The notes beneath the pieces are model-generated. The model did no database searches, had not been told where the DNA came from, and saw only the letters and a list, made by a program, of their open reading frames with translations. Below are positions 40,091-47,488 of a stretch of DNA of 64,000 nucleotides, one piece after another. The stretch spans positions 149,011 through 213,010 of IMG/VR virus record IMGVR_UViG_3300028840_006257; one strand, written 5' to 3'. Position 1 is the stretch's first letter. Every line of letters begins with the position of its first letter. The DNA is from a virus. Both the position numbers and the translations under genes were made by a program.

Positions 40091-40393
40091 TCAGTGGTAG
40101 TCGTCCCAGATCTCGATGGCCCTCTCCGGCATCTCGTCCCCTTGGACCAGGTCCCAGAAGTCGCGGATGCCATTCCTGGAGAGGATGATTCCGGAGAGGA
40201 ACCGCGAACCGTCACCCGCGCCGAGCTCATCGGCCCACTCGAGTACCTCGTCCAGGCTCTCGAAGTCTCGGACGTGCCACGCCAGCTCCTGCACCTCGTC
40301 GGTCTGCTTCTTGTGGCGGAAGATGCCCTTCTGCCCCGTGCAGCCGTCGGTGAGGACGGGGTTGCCGCTCGTTCTCTTGACCGCGAATCGCAT
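40091..40393 (-). CDS. Hypothetical protein, 100 aa
   Basis: Start at ATG 40393, 6 bases after AGGAG; an ATG at 40399 is too close to that site. MRFAVKRTSGNPVLTDGC...G.FRHKKQT then acidic helices (EVLEWADELGAGDGSRF). No recognised family. Lies just downstream of the permuted tRNA-Tyr, so it could share its transcript. Confidence 0.75.
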   Translation of the reverse strand: MRFAVKRTSGNPVLTDGCTGQKGIFRHKKQTDEVQELAWHVRDFESLDEVLEWADELGAGDGSRFLSGIILSRNGIRDFWDLVQGDEMPERAIEIWDDYH

Positions 40394-40466
40394 CGGCATC
40401 TCCTGGGCTGCGTGAAAGGAAACCCCGGAAGCCTCTCTCGAGGGGGCGTCCGGGGACGGGAAAGTT

Positions 40467-40618
40467 GGTCAACGCCGAGTGAAGAACCTTGATCGCGTTT
40501 TCACGCCAGATTTACACGTCTGGTGGCTTTTCCAATTTGCCTACCCCGCCGTGTGGTGGCGGGGGCTGGACTCGAACCAGCAAGGTTTGCTTGTGAGGTT
40601 GATCTGCGGGCGTTGACC
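40467..40618 (-). tRNA. Circularly permuted tRNA-Tyr(GTA) gene with flanking complementary arms
   Basis: On the minus strand the 3' half comes first: T-arm GCTGG-TTCGAGT-CCAGC (40581-40565), acceptor CCCCGCC, A, CCA (to 40554). After a CAC spacer the 5' half follows: acceptor GGCGGGG (40550-40544), TA, D-arm GGC-AAATTGGAAAA-GCC, anticodon arm CCAGA-CGTGTAAA-TCTGG, and a class II variable arm CGTG-AAAA-CGCG (to 40494). Acceptor strands pair perfectly. AACCTT next to the T-arm pairs with AAGGTT after the variable arm, and GGTCAACGCC (40618-40609) with GGCGTTGACC (40476-40467). The anticodon loop has 8 nt. Cutting at CAC|GG by RNase P would give a two-piece tRNA without ligation. Confidence 0.8.
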
Positions 40619-40655
40619 TAAAGGGTAGAAGCGACCGAGTTGAAAGGCTGTTTGA

Positions 40656-40729
40656 TGCAAGGAGCAGGACTTGAACCTGCGACCTTCGGTTTGTCGAACC
40701 GACGCTCAAGCCAGCTGAGCTGTCTTTGC
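40656..40729 (-). tRNA. tRNA-Val(GAC)-like, C at position 33
   Basis: 74 nt. Acceptor GCAAAGA/TCCTTGC (one A-C mismatch), D-arm GCTCAGCTGGCTTGAGC, anticodon arm TCGGT-TCGACAA-ACCGA, T-arm GCAGG-TTCAAGT-CCTGC, discriminator A, no CCA. If the loop is standard the anticodon is GAC and position 33 is C instead of the near-universal U. The gene at 47789 has the same oddity. Confidence 0.65.
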
Positions 40730-40758
40730 TTGTGAGCCTGACCTTGGTGGTCGCTTCT

Positions 40759-40890
40759 TGGTGGCGGACCCTGGAGTCGAACCAGGTTGCTTGTGGACCT
40801 TCAACGGGTGCCTCTCCGGGAGAGGTGAGTGTTGTTGTCGGTTTTACCGATTTACCGTCGGGTGACCCCCCGCCGGGGTCTTGGTCCGCC
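40759..40890 (-). ncRNA. 132-nt tRNA-like RNA (acceptor, D-like and T arms with extra hairpins)
   Basis: The 3' end is a perfect tRNA end: T-arm CCTGG-TTCGACT-CCAGG, then GTCCGCC-A-CCA. An exact acceptor partner GGCGGAC lies at 40890-40884. In between are a hairpin GACCCC-GGCGG-GGGGTC, a D-arm-like GGT-AAATCGGTAAA-ACC and a hairpin CCTCTC-CCG-GAGAGG, far more than a normal tRNA holds. No clear anticodon arm. Could be an interrupted tRNA, a decayed tRNA or a tRNA-mimic RNA. Confidence 0.45.
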
Positions 40891-40934
40891 GTGTTGTAGG
40901 TAGTTCCGAGAGCGTGGTCTTGCTGGCTTCAAGA

Positions 40935-40956
40935 CCCCGACCCTCTGGGGTCGGGG
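40935..40956 (-). other. Strong 9-bp hairpin in the tRNA leader
   Basis: CCCCGACCC-CAGA-GGGTCGGGG on the minus strand, without a T-run, between the putative promoter at 41055 and the tRNA-like RNA. It may be a processing signal or attenuator. Confidence 0.45.
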
Positions 40957-41049
40957 ATGCGCTTGTAGGACCTGCGCGTTTGGCTTTGATCCTCGAGGGA
41001 GGTTAGCCAGGAACAGCCGAGAAAGGAGTCTGGGGCAGCGCAGAGCCGT

Positions 41050-41055
41050 TGTCAA
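41050..41055 (-). promoter_or_regulatory. -35 box TTGACA upstream of the tRNA group
   Basis: A consensus TTGACA on the minus strand, inside the end of the E1-like gene's downstream region; no good -10 box is evident 16-18 bases on (CAGACT at best), so this is tentative. Confidence 0.3.
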
Positions 41056-41064
41056 CCCCCTTTC

Positions 41065-41637
41065 TCAGATTTTCTCGACCCGCGCCGGCGAGATCGAGTA
41101 CCCCACCTTCCGGCGCGTCTGGACGAACTGCTGGACCGCGAGCGCGAGGAAGGCGCTCACGACTTGGATGAAGGGGAGAAATTCCCCCTCTTCGCAGGTG
41201 GCAGCCCCCGCCACGTCCTCGTCGTCGACCACGAAGTCCTCCTCCCAGATGATCCTCCCGTAGCCACCGTCGGCCGCGAGGGCCCCGTGGAGGCACGGGA
41301 CTCCGTTCGCGCGGGCGAAACCCTGGACGAGCCTGCGAGCCTCGCCGTTGTCTAGGCAGTCGACGAGGAGCTCGGCGCCGCCCAGGAGCTGGGTCGTGTT
41401 GTCGGCCGTGAGCTTGTGGCCCACGACGTCGACCTTGCGACCGAAGCAGAACTGCATGGCTCCCCGAAGCGCCTCGGTTTTCTTCTTGCCCACGCCAGCC
41501 CTCAGGTGGAACTGCGAGGCGACATTCTTCATCTCGACCCTGTCGAAATCCACGAGGGTCAGAATCACCTTCTCGTTCCGCAGGGCCTGAACCAGGTGCG
41601 AGCCCAGGGCGCCGGCTCCGACGATCGTGATCTTCAC
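41065..41637 (-). CDS. E1-like (ThiF/MoeB/HesA-type) adenylating enzyme
   Basis: 190 aa from GTG 41637, overlapping the preceding TGA (GTGA). VKITIVGAGALGSHLV is the nucleotide-binding Rossmann motif; LVDFDRVEMKNVASQFH gives the D-x-D...N...Q signature; CLDNGEARRLVQ and GAATCEEGEFLPFIQVV follow, the Cys being a candidate for the thioester site. E1 enzymes adenylate the C-terminus of ubiquitin-like proteins. A ubiquitin-like protein and a JAMM protease lie in the same operon. It is minimal in size, close to the catalytic core only. Confidence 0.87.
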   Translation of the reverse strand: MKITIVGAGALGSHLVQALRNEKVILTLVDFDRVEMKNVASQFHLRAGVGKKKTEALRGAMQFCFGRKVDVVGHKLTADNTTQLLGGAELLVDCLDNGEARRLVQGFARANGVPCLHGALAADGGYGRIIWEEDFVVDDEDVAGAATCEEGEFLPFIQVVSAFLALAVQQFVQTRRKVGYSISPARVEKI

Positions 41638-41849
41638 GGCACGGTCCTCGCGTTTACGCTCCGCAGCTTTTTCCACTCGCCCTCGTGGAAACGGCAGTAG
41701 TGATGTTTGACGTTCACCTCGAGGCCGTCCTCCGTGCTTCGGATGTCGTGCGTGGGGATGACGATCCTGTCTCCCTCGATCCTGGCGCCGAGCACGGCGA
41801 GCATCTCCTCCAACCCCGGAGTGCATTCTCCCAGACGTTCGATGATCAT
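41634..41849 (-). CDS. Small protein of the ubiquitin-like operon, 71 aa
   Basis: ATG after AGGAGG; stop overlaps the E1-like start. MIIERLGECTPGLEEMLAVL then IVIPTHDIRSTEDGLEVNV and HHYCRFHEGEWKKL. Tight coupling with the E1-like gene suggests a partner. It is too short for a normal E2; the Cys in HHYCRF is the only notable candidate residue. Confidence 0.7.
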   Translation of the reverse strand: MIIERLGECTPGLEEMLAVLGARIEGDRIVIPTHDIRSTEDGLEVNVKHHYCRFHEGEWKKLRSVNARTVP

Positions 41850-41859
41850 GGCTTCCTCC

Positions 41860-42216
41860 TTACTTGGGTTTCCCGCGTCTCAGTAGCTCGTCGGCGACCA
41901 TGCCGAGGAACTCCTCCTTGCGGCGTTCGCGGTTGGCCTCGGCGTTGCGGAGCACCTCTCGCAGGTGGTCCACGGTCGACTCCCGCTTTTCGTCCACCTT
42001 CGACTGGATGCGCTTGGCATTCTCGATGGCGTCGAGCACGGACGTAGAGGGCCCTTTGGCGGTGAATGTCAGGGTCTCCCCGTTCTTCACGAGCCGCGAG
42101 GTCCCTCCGGCGTCCCGGTGCAGCTCCCGCAGGGCTCGGAACGCCTCCCTCGCCTTCGGCCACATCGAGCTAGGGACCCGAAGGGTGACGGTGTGCTCGA
42201 TAGGGTCGCCGACCAT
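41860..42216 (-). CDS. Protein of the ubiquitin-like operon, 118 aa
   Basis: IEHTVTLRVPSSMWPKAREA, a small beta-alpha domain, then a long charged helix (residues 75-118, RESTVDHLREVLRNAEANRE...). No catalytic Cys. Function unknown. 10-base gap to the next gene with GGAGGA. Confidence 0.72.
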   Translation of the reverse strand: MVGDPIEHTVTLRVPSSMWPKAREAFRALRELHRDAGGTSRLVKNGETLTFTAKGPSTSVLDAIENAKRIQSKVDEKRESTVDHLREVLRNAEANRERRKEEFLGMVADELLRRGKPK

Positions 42217-42222
42217 GCTCGC

Positions 42223-42477
42223 CTACCGTCCGAACGCGGCCTTGGGACGAAGGTAGAGCCGATTGCCCTGGTCGTCCTTCGCAGTGAATCTGTCCACCAC
42301 GAAGTCCCCGAAGTTGACGTTCGGGTCGGCGTCGATTCCGGGGACGTGCCCGGCGGCGACGGCCTCGGTGGCCCACGCCTTGATGTCGGCGTCGGTCGCG
42401 TCGAACTGGACCGGGTCCGGGAGGTCACCGTTCATCCCGTTCACGGTGATGTTGAGACGTGCCTCATTCTCTTCCAT
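42223..42477 (-). CDS. Ubiquitin-like protein, 84 aa
   Basis: ATG 42477 follows AGGAGAAGG. Beta-grasp pattern: LNITVNGMNGDLPDPVQF, then ATDADIKAWATEAVAAG (helix), then FGDFVVDRFTAKDDQGNRLY and the tail LRPKAAFGR. The end near Gly resembles bacterial ubiquitin-like proteins that finish in PKTPFG-type tails; here one Arg follows the Gly and could be clipped by the adjacent JAMM protease. Assignment rests on pattern and on the E1/JAMM neighbours. Confidence 0.72.
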   Translation of the reverse strand: MEENEARLNITVNGMNGDLPDPVQFDATDADIKAWATEAVAAGHVPGIDADPNVNFGDFVVDRFTAKDDQGNRLYLRPKAAFGR

Positions 42478-42856
42478 TTTCCTTCTCCTGTTCTGAGTGC
42501 TTGCGAAGCTGTGCGGTCCAGTCGGGCTCGTTCGTGAGGATCGACAACGCGTAGTCGTGCTCGCCCGGTCCTTTCCAGCGCAGGGCGACGACGTTCGATG
42601 AGCTCGTGATCCACCAGGTGAGGCGCCGGCCGAGACCATGCTCGACGGCGGCGAAGGTGGTGATGTCTTCGTGGGAGGGCCCTGGGACCCCGTTGCCGGG
42701 ATGGCTGTGCGCGAAGCCGAGGCCCTCGTCCTCGCGGTGCTTCCACAGGACCAGCCAGAGGTTCCGCTTGTCGGGAATGTTCCCTCCCGTCCTGTCGGGT
42801 GGCAGGTGCCAGAACACGGGGCCCCCGGCCGTGACGACGACGCCGGTCTCGATCAT
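42464..42856 (-). CDS. JAMM/JAB-domain metalloprotease
   Basis: 130 aa; ATG 42856 overlaps the previous TGA, and the end overlaps the ubiquitin-like gene by 14 bases. The JAMM motif is HSHPGNGVPGPSHED (HxH, P, S...D) with an upstream acidic residue in KHREDEGLGF. JAMM enzymes cleave ubiquitin-like proteins from substrates or mature their tails. Presence between a ubiquitin-like gene and an E1 gene supports that role. Confidence 0.88.
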   Translation of the reverse strand: MIETGVVVTAGGPVFWHLPPDRTGGNIPDKRNLWLVLWKHREDEGLGFAHSHPGNGVPGPSHEDITTFAAVEHGLGRRLTWWITSSSNVVALRWKGPGEHDYALSILTNEPDWTAQLRKHSEQEKENGRE

Positions 42857-43383
42857 GGCTTGTCTCCCTTCAGGATCGTCGTCCGTATCCCCGCAGGAAG
42901 AAGCGCCTCGGGGCGCTCGAAGAACCACCCGAACAGCGGGAAGGGGGTTTCCCAGTCACGCCGGACGAGCACGAGGTCTTCGCCGGGGGCCGTCCTGTCC
43001 ACGCTGATCTCGGCGAACTTCACGAAGGGCCTCTGCTCCCGCTGGAACATGACCACGATGCCTTCGAAGTCGAACATCACGTACTCGGCGTAGATGTCAC
43101 GCCAGAAGGGAATCAGGGCGGCTACGAAGGCTTCGATGGACGAGTAGTTCCCCACCGATCCCCACGTGAACATGTCGCCCCTGGGACCGGCCCCGACGCC
43201 GTGCCCCTCGACGACGTACCGGAGCATCCGATGGGCGTCCGCGTTGTACCCGTCCTCCGCCGAGGGATACGGCGTGGACTCTTTGAGCGCCTCCATGATC
43301 TTGAGCTGTCGGCGCGCGCACACGAAGAGCTTCGCGTCGCTTCTGACCTCGAACTGGACGGTGATGTTGCAGCAGACGCTCAT
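42853..43383 (-). CDS. Unknown protein of the ubiquitin-like operon, 176 aa
   Basis: ATGA overlaps on both sides. Starts MSVCCNITVQFEVRSDAKLF; aromatic-rich middle (WGSVGNYSSIEAFVAALIPF) and C-terminal WETPFPLFGWFFERPEALL. It may be an unrecognised E2 substitute or a substrate; I see no E2 signature (no HPN or clear catalytic Cys). Confidence 0.75.
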   Translation of the reverse strand: MSVCCNITVQFEVRSDAKLFVCARRQLKIMEALKESTPYPSAEDGYNADAHRMLRYVVEGHGVGAGPRGDMFTWGSVGNYSSIEAFVAALIPFWRDIYAEYVMFDFEGIVVMFQREQRPFVKFAEISVDRTAPGEDLVLVRRDWETPFPLFGWFFERPEALLPAGIRTTILKGDKP

Positions 43384-44192
43384 ACGCCTTTCTTCTTTCG
43401 CAGGGCCCTCTCAGGGGGCCAGCCTTTCAGGAGACGGTAGCGAATCGTGGTGCTGCTCAGGCCCGTCTCTTCGGCCCAAGCAGCGAGGCATTGAATTTTT
43501 CCGAAGGCCCGAATTTCCCGGTTGTTACGACGATTGCGTGCCTGTTCTTTGCGAGTCGCCCACCGGACGTTTCCAGGTCCGTAGTCCCCATCGATGTCTA
43601 GCCGATCGAGCGTGTGGTGGGGGCTCGGGGAAGGTCCCATGTCTCGTAAAAAGTTGGCGAACGACGTGATCCAGGGTTCGTGGATTCCAATCCCACGACC
43701 TCCGTAATTTTCGTACCCCATGGCTTGCGGATCTAGGCACCTCTTTTTCATTGCGTGCCATGAATTCCACTCAGGTCTCCCCCACCCGCCGTGGATAGTC
43801 GCCGTTTTCCTCAACCTCTCGGCGGCCACCTCCTTGTTCAGACAGCCGCAGGATTTCGTTTTTTCGGCAAGCAAATCGTATCGCCAGATCCACCTTTCCG
43901 CGCCACAAGAGTAGCGACACAGCACCCATTGACGTTCATTCCTGAGAACGGTGAGACGGTGAAAGACAGTGCCCTGCGGGATGGAGACGGTCTTCGAGTG
44001 CTTCTTCCACTTCTCCTGAAGTTGCTGACGTCGCAGGCATCCGCAGGACTTGCTCGCTCCCCTGACGAGATTGCAGCGACGAAACGTCATTGACGTTCCG
44101 CACTCGCAGAGACACAGAACGTCCTTGTAGCCTCGGTCTTCCATGACAGTCAGACGGCCGAAGCGCTCCCCGCTCTCTAAACGTGTCGCCAT
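43380..44192 (-). CDS. HNH homing endonuclease (AP2/HNH type)
   Basis: 270 aa from ATG 44192, overlapping the upstream gene by 16 bases and the downstream gene by ATGA. Two N-terminal Cys repeats (LCLCECG...KSCGC and SCGAERW...KSCGC) and the HNH region WHAMKKRCLDPQAMGYENYG then LDRLDIDGDYGPGNVRWAT, the usual signature of free-standing phage HNH endonucleases; a C-terminal helix-turn-helix follows. A/T-richer codons. It has inserted within the ubiquitin-like operon without breaking its overlaps. Confidence 0.85.
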   Translation of the reverse strand: MATRLESGERFGRLTVMEDRGYKDVLCLCECGTSMTFRRCNLVRGASKSCGCLRRQQLQEKWKKHSKTVSIPQGTVFHRLTVLRNERQWVLCRYSCGAERWIWRYDLLAEKTKSCGCLNKEVAAERLRKTATIHGGWGRPEWNSWHAMKKRCLDPQAMGYENYGGRGIGIHEPWITSFANFLRDMGPSPSPHHTLDRLDIDGDYGPGNVRWATRKEQARNRRNNREIRAFGKIQCLAAWAEETGLSSTTIRYRLLKGWPPERALRKKKGV

Positions 44193-45106
44193 ATCACCAG
44201 CTTGCCTTCTCTCACGGCTTGCCGAATGATAAGGGGCAGGCTTTCCAATGTAAAGTAGGTGTCGTAGGACTCCTCCGTGGCGTGGTCGGTGAGGCACACG
44301 CCCGCGTCGATGATGTGGAGGTTCGTGTCGCAGACGCACTCGAGGCGCTGGCCGTCGACGCGGTACTTCACGGCCCACTCTCCGCGACGGACCCTGCGGT
44401 GGTCGAGGTAGTCGGCTCCTCCCACTTGGAGCGCGGCCCTCGCAGCCTCGGCGAAGTTCTCCTGAGCCATGGCGCGTCGGGTGGCGCCGTCCCCGAGTCG
44501 TTCGCGGAGCTCGGCACGGCGCTGCTCCCGGAGCCTCCGGGCCTCCTCCTCGGCACGTCGCCGGGCGATCTCCTGCCGACGCAGCTCGGCCTGCTCGCGT
44601 CGGTACGTCTCCATGCGGAAGGCGGCGTCGAGGGCCGGGACGACGCCGGGAATCCCGGTCACGTCCTTCTTCCCGTCGAGGTAGGCGTCCATGACCTCGT
44701 TCTCGGGACCGAGCGGGAACGCCTGCTCGAGGAAGATGAGGGGGCCCTCTGGATAGATCCTCCCGGCCCGCACTCGGGAGAACCTGTCGAGCTCCTCGGG
44801 GATGAGGTGGACCCTCTCCGAGTGTCCCACGATCGTGGCGGGATCCGGGTCCACGCGGACCTCGTCGGAGACGATCCGGTCCCCGACGAGGTACCCGGTG
44901 ACAGGATTCCTGAGGATCTCAGGCACCGGCTCGGCGCTCTCGAAACTCGTGGCCGTGTTGCCCTCGATCCTGAACCGATACCACCCGAACTCGCGCAGGC
45001 GGCTCCCCAGCTTGAAGGTGCGGGAGTCCGAGTGGAGGGACGCGCCTCCCGTCCAGGGAAGGGTGACGGTCTCCGCGCCGCCGGCCAAGAGGTCCCTCCA
45101 TCCCAT
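44177..45106 (-). CDS. Unknown protein, 309 aa, with central coiled coil
   Basis: N-terminal 150 residues beta-rich (FRIEGNTATSFESAEP, VTGYLVGDRIVSDEVRV); a central Arg/Glu-rich coiled coil (about 165-205); the C-terminus has VKYRVDGQRLECVCDTNLH and a segment ending GKLVIWRHV. No known family. 7 bases downstream of the VWA gene. Confidence 0.8.
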   Translation of the reverse strand: MGWRDLLAGGAETVTLPWTGGASLHSDSRTFKLGSRLREFGWYRFRIEGNTATSFESAEPVPEILRNPVTGYLVGDRIVSDEVRVDPDPATIVGHSERVHLIPEELDRFSRVRAGRIYPEGPLIFLEQAFPLGPENEVMDAYLDGKKDVTGIPGVVPALDAAFRMETYRREQAELRRQEIARRRAEEEARRLREQRRAELRERLGDGATRRAMAQENFAEAARAALQVGGADYLDHRRVRRGEWAVKYRVDGQRLECVCDTNLHIIDAGVCLTDHATEESYDTYFTLESLPLIIRQAVREGKLVIWRHV

Positions 45107-45113
45107 GACTACC

Positions 45114-47039
45114 TCAGGCCCACGCGGGTCTCACGAGCAGGTCCGTCCTGATGATCTGCTCCACCAGGGTGACACGACGGGGGCGCGCCCCCTGTTGGAT
45201 GGCGTCGCCCACGGGCGTCGCCGCGACCAGGTTCCTGACGATTCGGGGGATCGCGTAGGGGTCGTCGAACGTGTCCTCCTGGATCATGAAGCACGGGATC
45301 CCCAGCTTGGCCGCCGTGTCCCGGACGGCCGTGGCGTAGTCGTCGCCGTAGTGACGACGGCGCCACGCGGCCCCGCCCTCCTCGGCCACGACCTTGAGGA
45401 AGCCGAACGCCATGGGACGCAGGCCCGAGGCCTCGACCTCGCGCTCGAACGTCCTCTGCTGCTCCTCGTCGCCGGCGAACACGAACAGCGAGTCCTCGTC
45501 GTCCTTCGGCTGGTGGTGTCGGAGCGCCCAGACGCCCTGGCCGTAGTCGGTCGCCCCGCTCGCGTCGATGCCCCTGAAGGCGTGCTCTACGAGCTTGGTC
45601 GACAGCGAGCCGTCGAGCCCGTCGGCGCCCGCTGGTGCCCTGATGACGATCTCCTTCCCCACCGTGTTGAAGCAGGAGACGTGGACCCTGTCGGGCGGGA
45701 ACGACTGGAGGAACTTCGCGATCAGAGGCTTGGCGCGCTCGAGCGCCCCCTTCATCGAGGAGGAGCGGTCCACGATGAAGTAGGTGCGGATGTGTCGAAC
45801 TACCTCCTCGACGACCTTCTGGCTCGCCTTGTCGCCTCCCTCCTCCATCTGGTCTCTGAGCTCCTTCGACCGCACGTTGCGGGCGATGTTGGCCGCGCGC
45901 ATGTCCTCGGCGCGGGCCAGGGCCGCGGCGTGGCGCTCCTTGACGTCCTGCACCTTGAGGAGCCCTAGCTCCTCGAGGGTGGGCGTCATGATGATGATGT
46001 CCTTGTCGGACACGGAGCCCGCGTCGATGGCCGCGGCCACGACCGCGCGGGTGACTCCGATCTCCTTCGGGAGCAGGCCGACGATGCGTTTCCATCCGGG
46101 CCTGTCCTCCTCGATCTTGCGGCAGACGTCCTCCTCGCTGAGGTGCGCCCAGGACTCGGCCACCTTGACGTGCTTGCCGATCGCCATCTCGCGGCGTCCG
46201 TCCTCCGCCTGCTTCTGCTTCCACCGCAGTAGCTCGAAGAACCACTCGGAGCTCGGCTTGTAGCCGATCTTCCTGGCGAGGGTCATGACCGTGGTCCTGA
46301 ACCCGGCCTTCACGAGCCCCTCGAGCATCTTCGGGTTCTCCTCGCGGTACCGGAGCCACTTCTCCACGGCCTTGGGCCATCGGCCCAGGAAGGGACGCCT
46401 GGCCGACCGACCGAAGCCGAGCTCGCGGTTGATGGCCGCGATCTCGGGCACGGTCAGGACCTCCCAGATGCGCAGGAGCAGCTTCGGGTTCAGGTCCCGG
46501 TTCTTCTCCTGAAGGAGCATCATGGCCTCGCCCACGTCGCGGTAGTCTTCGTCCTCGAACAGGACCTCGCCGGCGTCGACGACGGGATCGCCCTTGCGAG
46601 ACTGCACCAGCATGAAGGCCGCGAGCACGACCTTCAGGTCCCGGTGCTCCTGACGGAACGCGTAGCTCGCCCAGCGCGCGGCGAACTCGTTGTCCATCTG
46701 CCACACGGCGGCGACCTGCCTGTAGAACCAGACGGCGACCTCGGGGAAGAGGCCGCTCTTGCGGTACAGCCCGATCTCACGGCCACCGTGGACGACCCTG
46801 TCGTCGCCGTCCATGGTGCCGATCTGGACGCGCTGCTGCTTCTTCCCGCGCCTCTCGAGGCGGTACACGACGCGCTCGCCATTCTCGCCCGCCTTGTGGG
46901 TGACGGGTTCCCACCTGACTCCGACAGTCGTACGCTGGTCGGGAACCACGATCCCGGGGCGTCCATGATATAGATGGTCCTGATGAGCGAGCAGTGTGTT
47001 GATGATCTGCTCGGCAGGTCCTAGACTTTCCTTTTCCAT
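45114..47039 (-). CDS. VWA-domain protein with helical-repeat N-terminus (TROVE/Ro60-like layout)
   Basis: 641 aa from ATG 47039 after GAGGAG. About 400 residues of helical character (e.g. KWLRYREENPKMLEGLVKAG) precede a C-terminal von Willebrand A domain with MIDAS motif TYFIVDRSSSMKG, a TDYGQG segment and LFVFAGDEEQ. Helical repeats plus VWA is the layout of Ro60/TROVE RNA-binding proteins, but the similarity is architectural and a profile search is needed. First intact gene of the ubiquitin-like operon. Confidence 0.82.
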   Translation of the reverse strand: MEKESLGPAEQIINTLLAHQDHLYHGRPGIVVPDQRTTVGVRWEPVTHKAGENGERVVYRLERRGKKQQRVQIGTMDGDDRVVHGGREIGLYRKSGLFPEVAVWFYRQVAAVWQMDNEFAARWASYAFRQEHRDLKVVLAAFMLVQSRKGDPVVDAGEVLFEDEDYRDVGEAMMLLQEKNRDLNPKLLLRIWEVLTVPEIAAINRELGFGRSARRPFLGRWPKAVEKWLRYREENPKMLEGLVKAGFRTTVMTLARKIGYKPSSEWFFELLRWKQKQAEDGRREMAIGKHVKVAESWAHLSEEDVCRKIEEDRPGWKRIVGLLPKEIGVTRAVVAAAIDAGSVSDKDIIIMTPTLEELGLLKVQDVKERHAAALARAEDMRAANIARNVRSKELRDQMEEGGDKASQKVVEEVVRHIRTYFIVDRSSSMKGALERAKPLIAKFLQSFPPDRVHVSCFNTVGKEIVIRAPAGADGLDGSLSTKLVEHAFRGIDASGATDYGQGVWALRHHQPKDDEDSLFVFAGDEEQQRTFEREVEASGLRPMAFGFLKVVAEEGGAAWRRRHYGDDYATAVRDTAAKLGIPCFMIQEDTFDDPYAIPRIVRNLVAATPVGDAIQQGARPRRVTLVEQIIRTDLLVRPAWA

Positions 47040-47041
47040 GG

Positions 47042-47255
47042 CTAACTCCTCATGTGGGTTCGAATTCTGTGACAGACAGAGCAGACAAGGTCGCACTTGG
47101 CGATCTCAGCGAGAAGGAGAGGCACAGAGCCGCGGTAGACAAGGGCTGACACTTTGTCGATTTTCGTGGCCGGGTTACGGTGATCGAAATCCATCGCACA
47201 GGACGGAAAGGTCTTGCCGCAGTCAGCACACGGCCCTTGCTTTCTTATCGGTCAT
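47042..47255 (-). pseudogene. Small HNH endonuclease gene, frameshifted
   Basis: ATG 47255 with GAGAGGAA upstream encodes MTDKKARA and then a TGA. The +1 frame continues CADCGKTFPSCAMDFDHRNP, then TKIDKVSALV and EIAKCDLVCSVCHRIRTH to TAG, a typical short phage HNH protein. Removing one G from GGG would join the frames. So it is a decayed gene, a recoded gene or a sequence error. It lies directly before the VWA gene. Confidence 0.65.
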
Positions 47256-47414
47256 GGTCTTGTTCCTCTCTCATTCGTGCAAAGTGGAGCACCTCGGGCC
47301 TTCCCTTGTACTCCAGACGCAACGTAAAAAGCCGACCCTCCTGCAAACAGGGCCGAAATCCGTGTTTCGCTCCTCTTATGCCCTTGAAGGGCGTTTTTTC
47401 CGTTGATCCTTGGG
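47256..47414. other. Gap between tRNA group and ubiquitin-like operon; hairpin with T-run at 47380-47399
   Basis: No gene seen. GCCCTTGAAGGGC followed by G and six T reads as a weak plus-strand terminator, although genes on both sides are on the minus strand; it might stop antisense transcription. The minus-strand promoter of the operon is probably also here but not evident. Confidence 0.4.
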
Positions 47415-47488
47415 TCCCGGAGGAGAGACTTGAACTCTCGACCTCCCGCTTATGAGGCGGGCGCTCTCGCCAGCTGAGCTACTCCGGA
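47415..47488 (-). tRNA. tRNA-Met(CAT), elongator type
   Basis: 74 nt. Acceptor TCCGGAG/CTCCGGG, anticodon arm CCCGC-CTCATAA-GCGGG, T-arm GAGAG-TTCAAGT-CTCTC, discriminator A. No initiator GGG/CCC stem. Could instead be Ile2 (lysidine-modified). Confidence 0.8.

Noticed and set aside
40554-40874. tmRNA (GGCGGGG at 40874 pairing with CCCCGCC at 40564)
   Set aside because: The interval contains a complete tRNA and another tRNA end, no tag reading frame is evident, and a closer partner GGCGGGG at 40550 explains the 3' half better as a permuted tRNA.
42853-43383. E2-like conjugating enzyme
   Set aside because: No HPN-type motif and no convincing catalytic Cys; left as unknown.
47380-47399. Terminator of the tRNA group
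   Set aside because: The T-run is on the plus strand while the tRNAs are transcribed from the minus strand.
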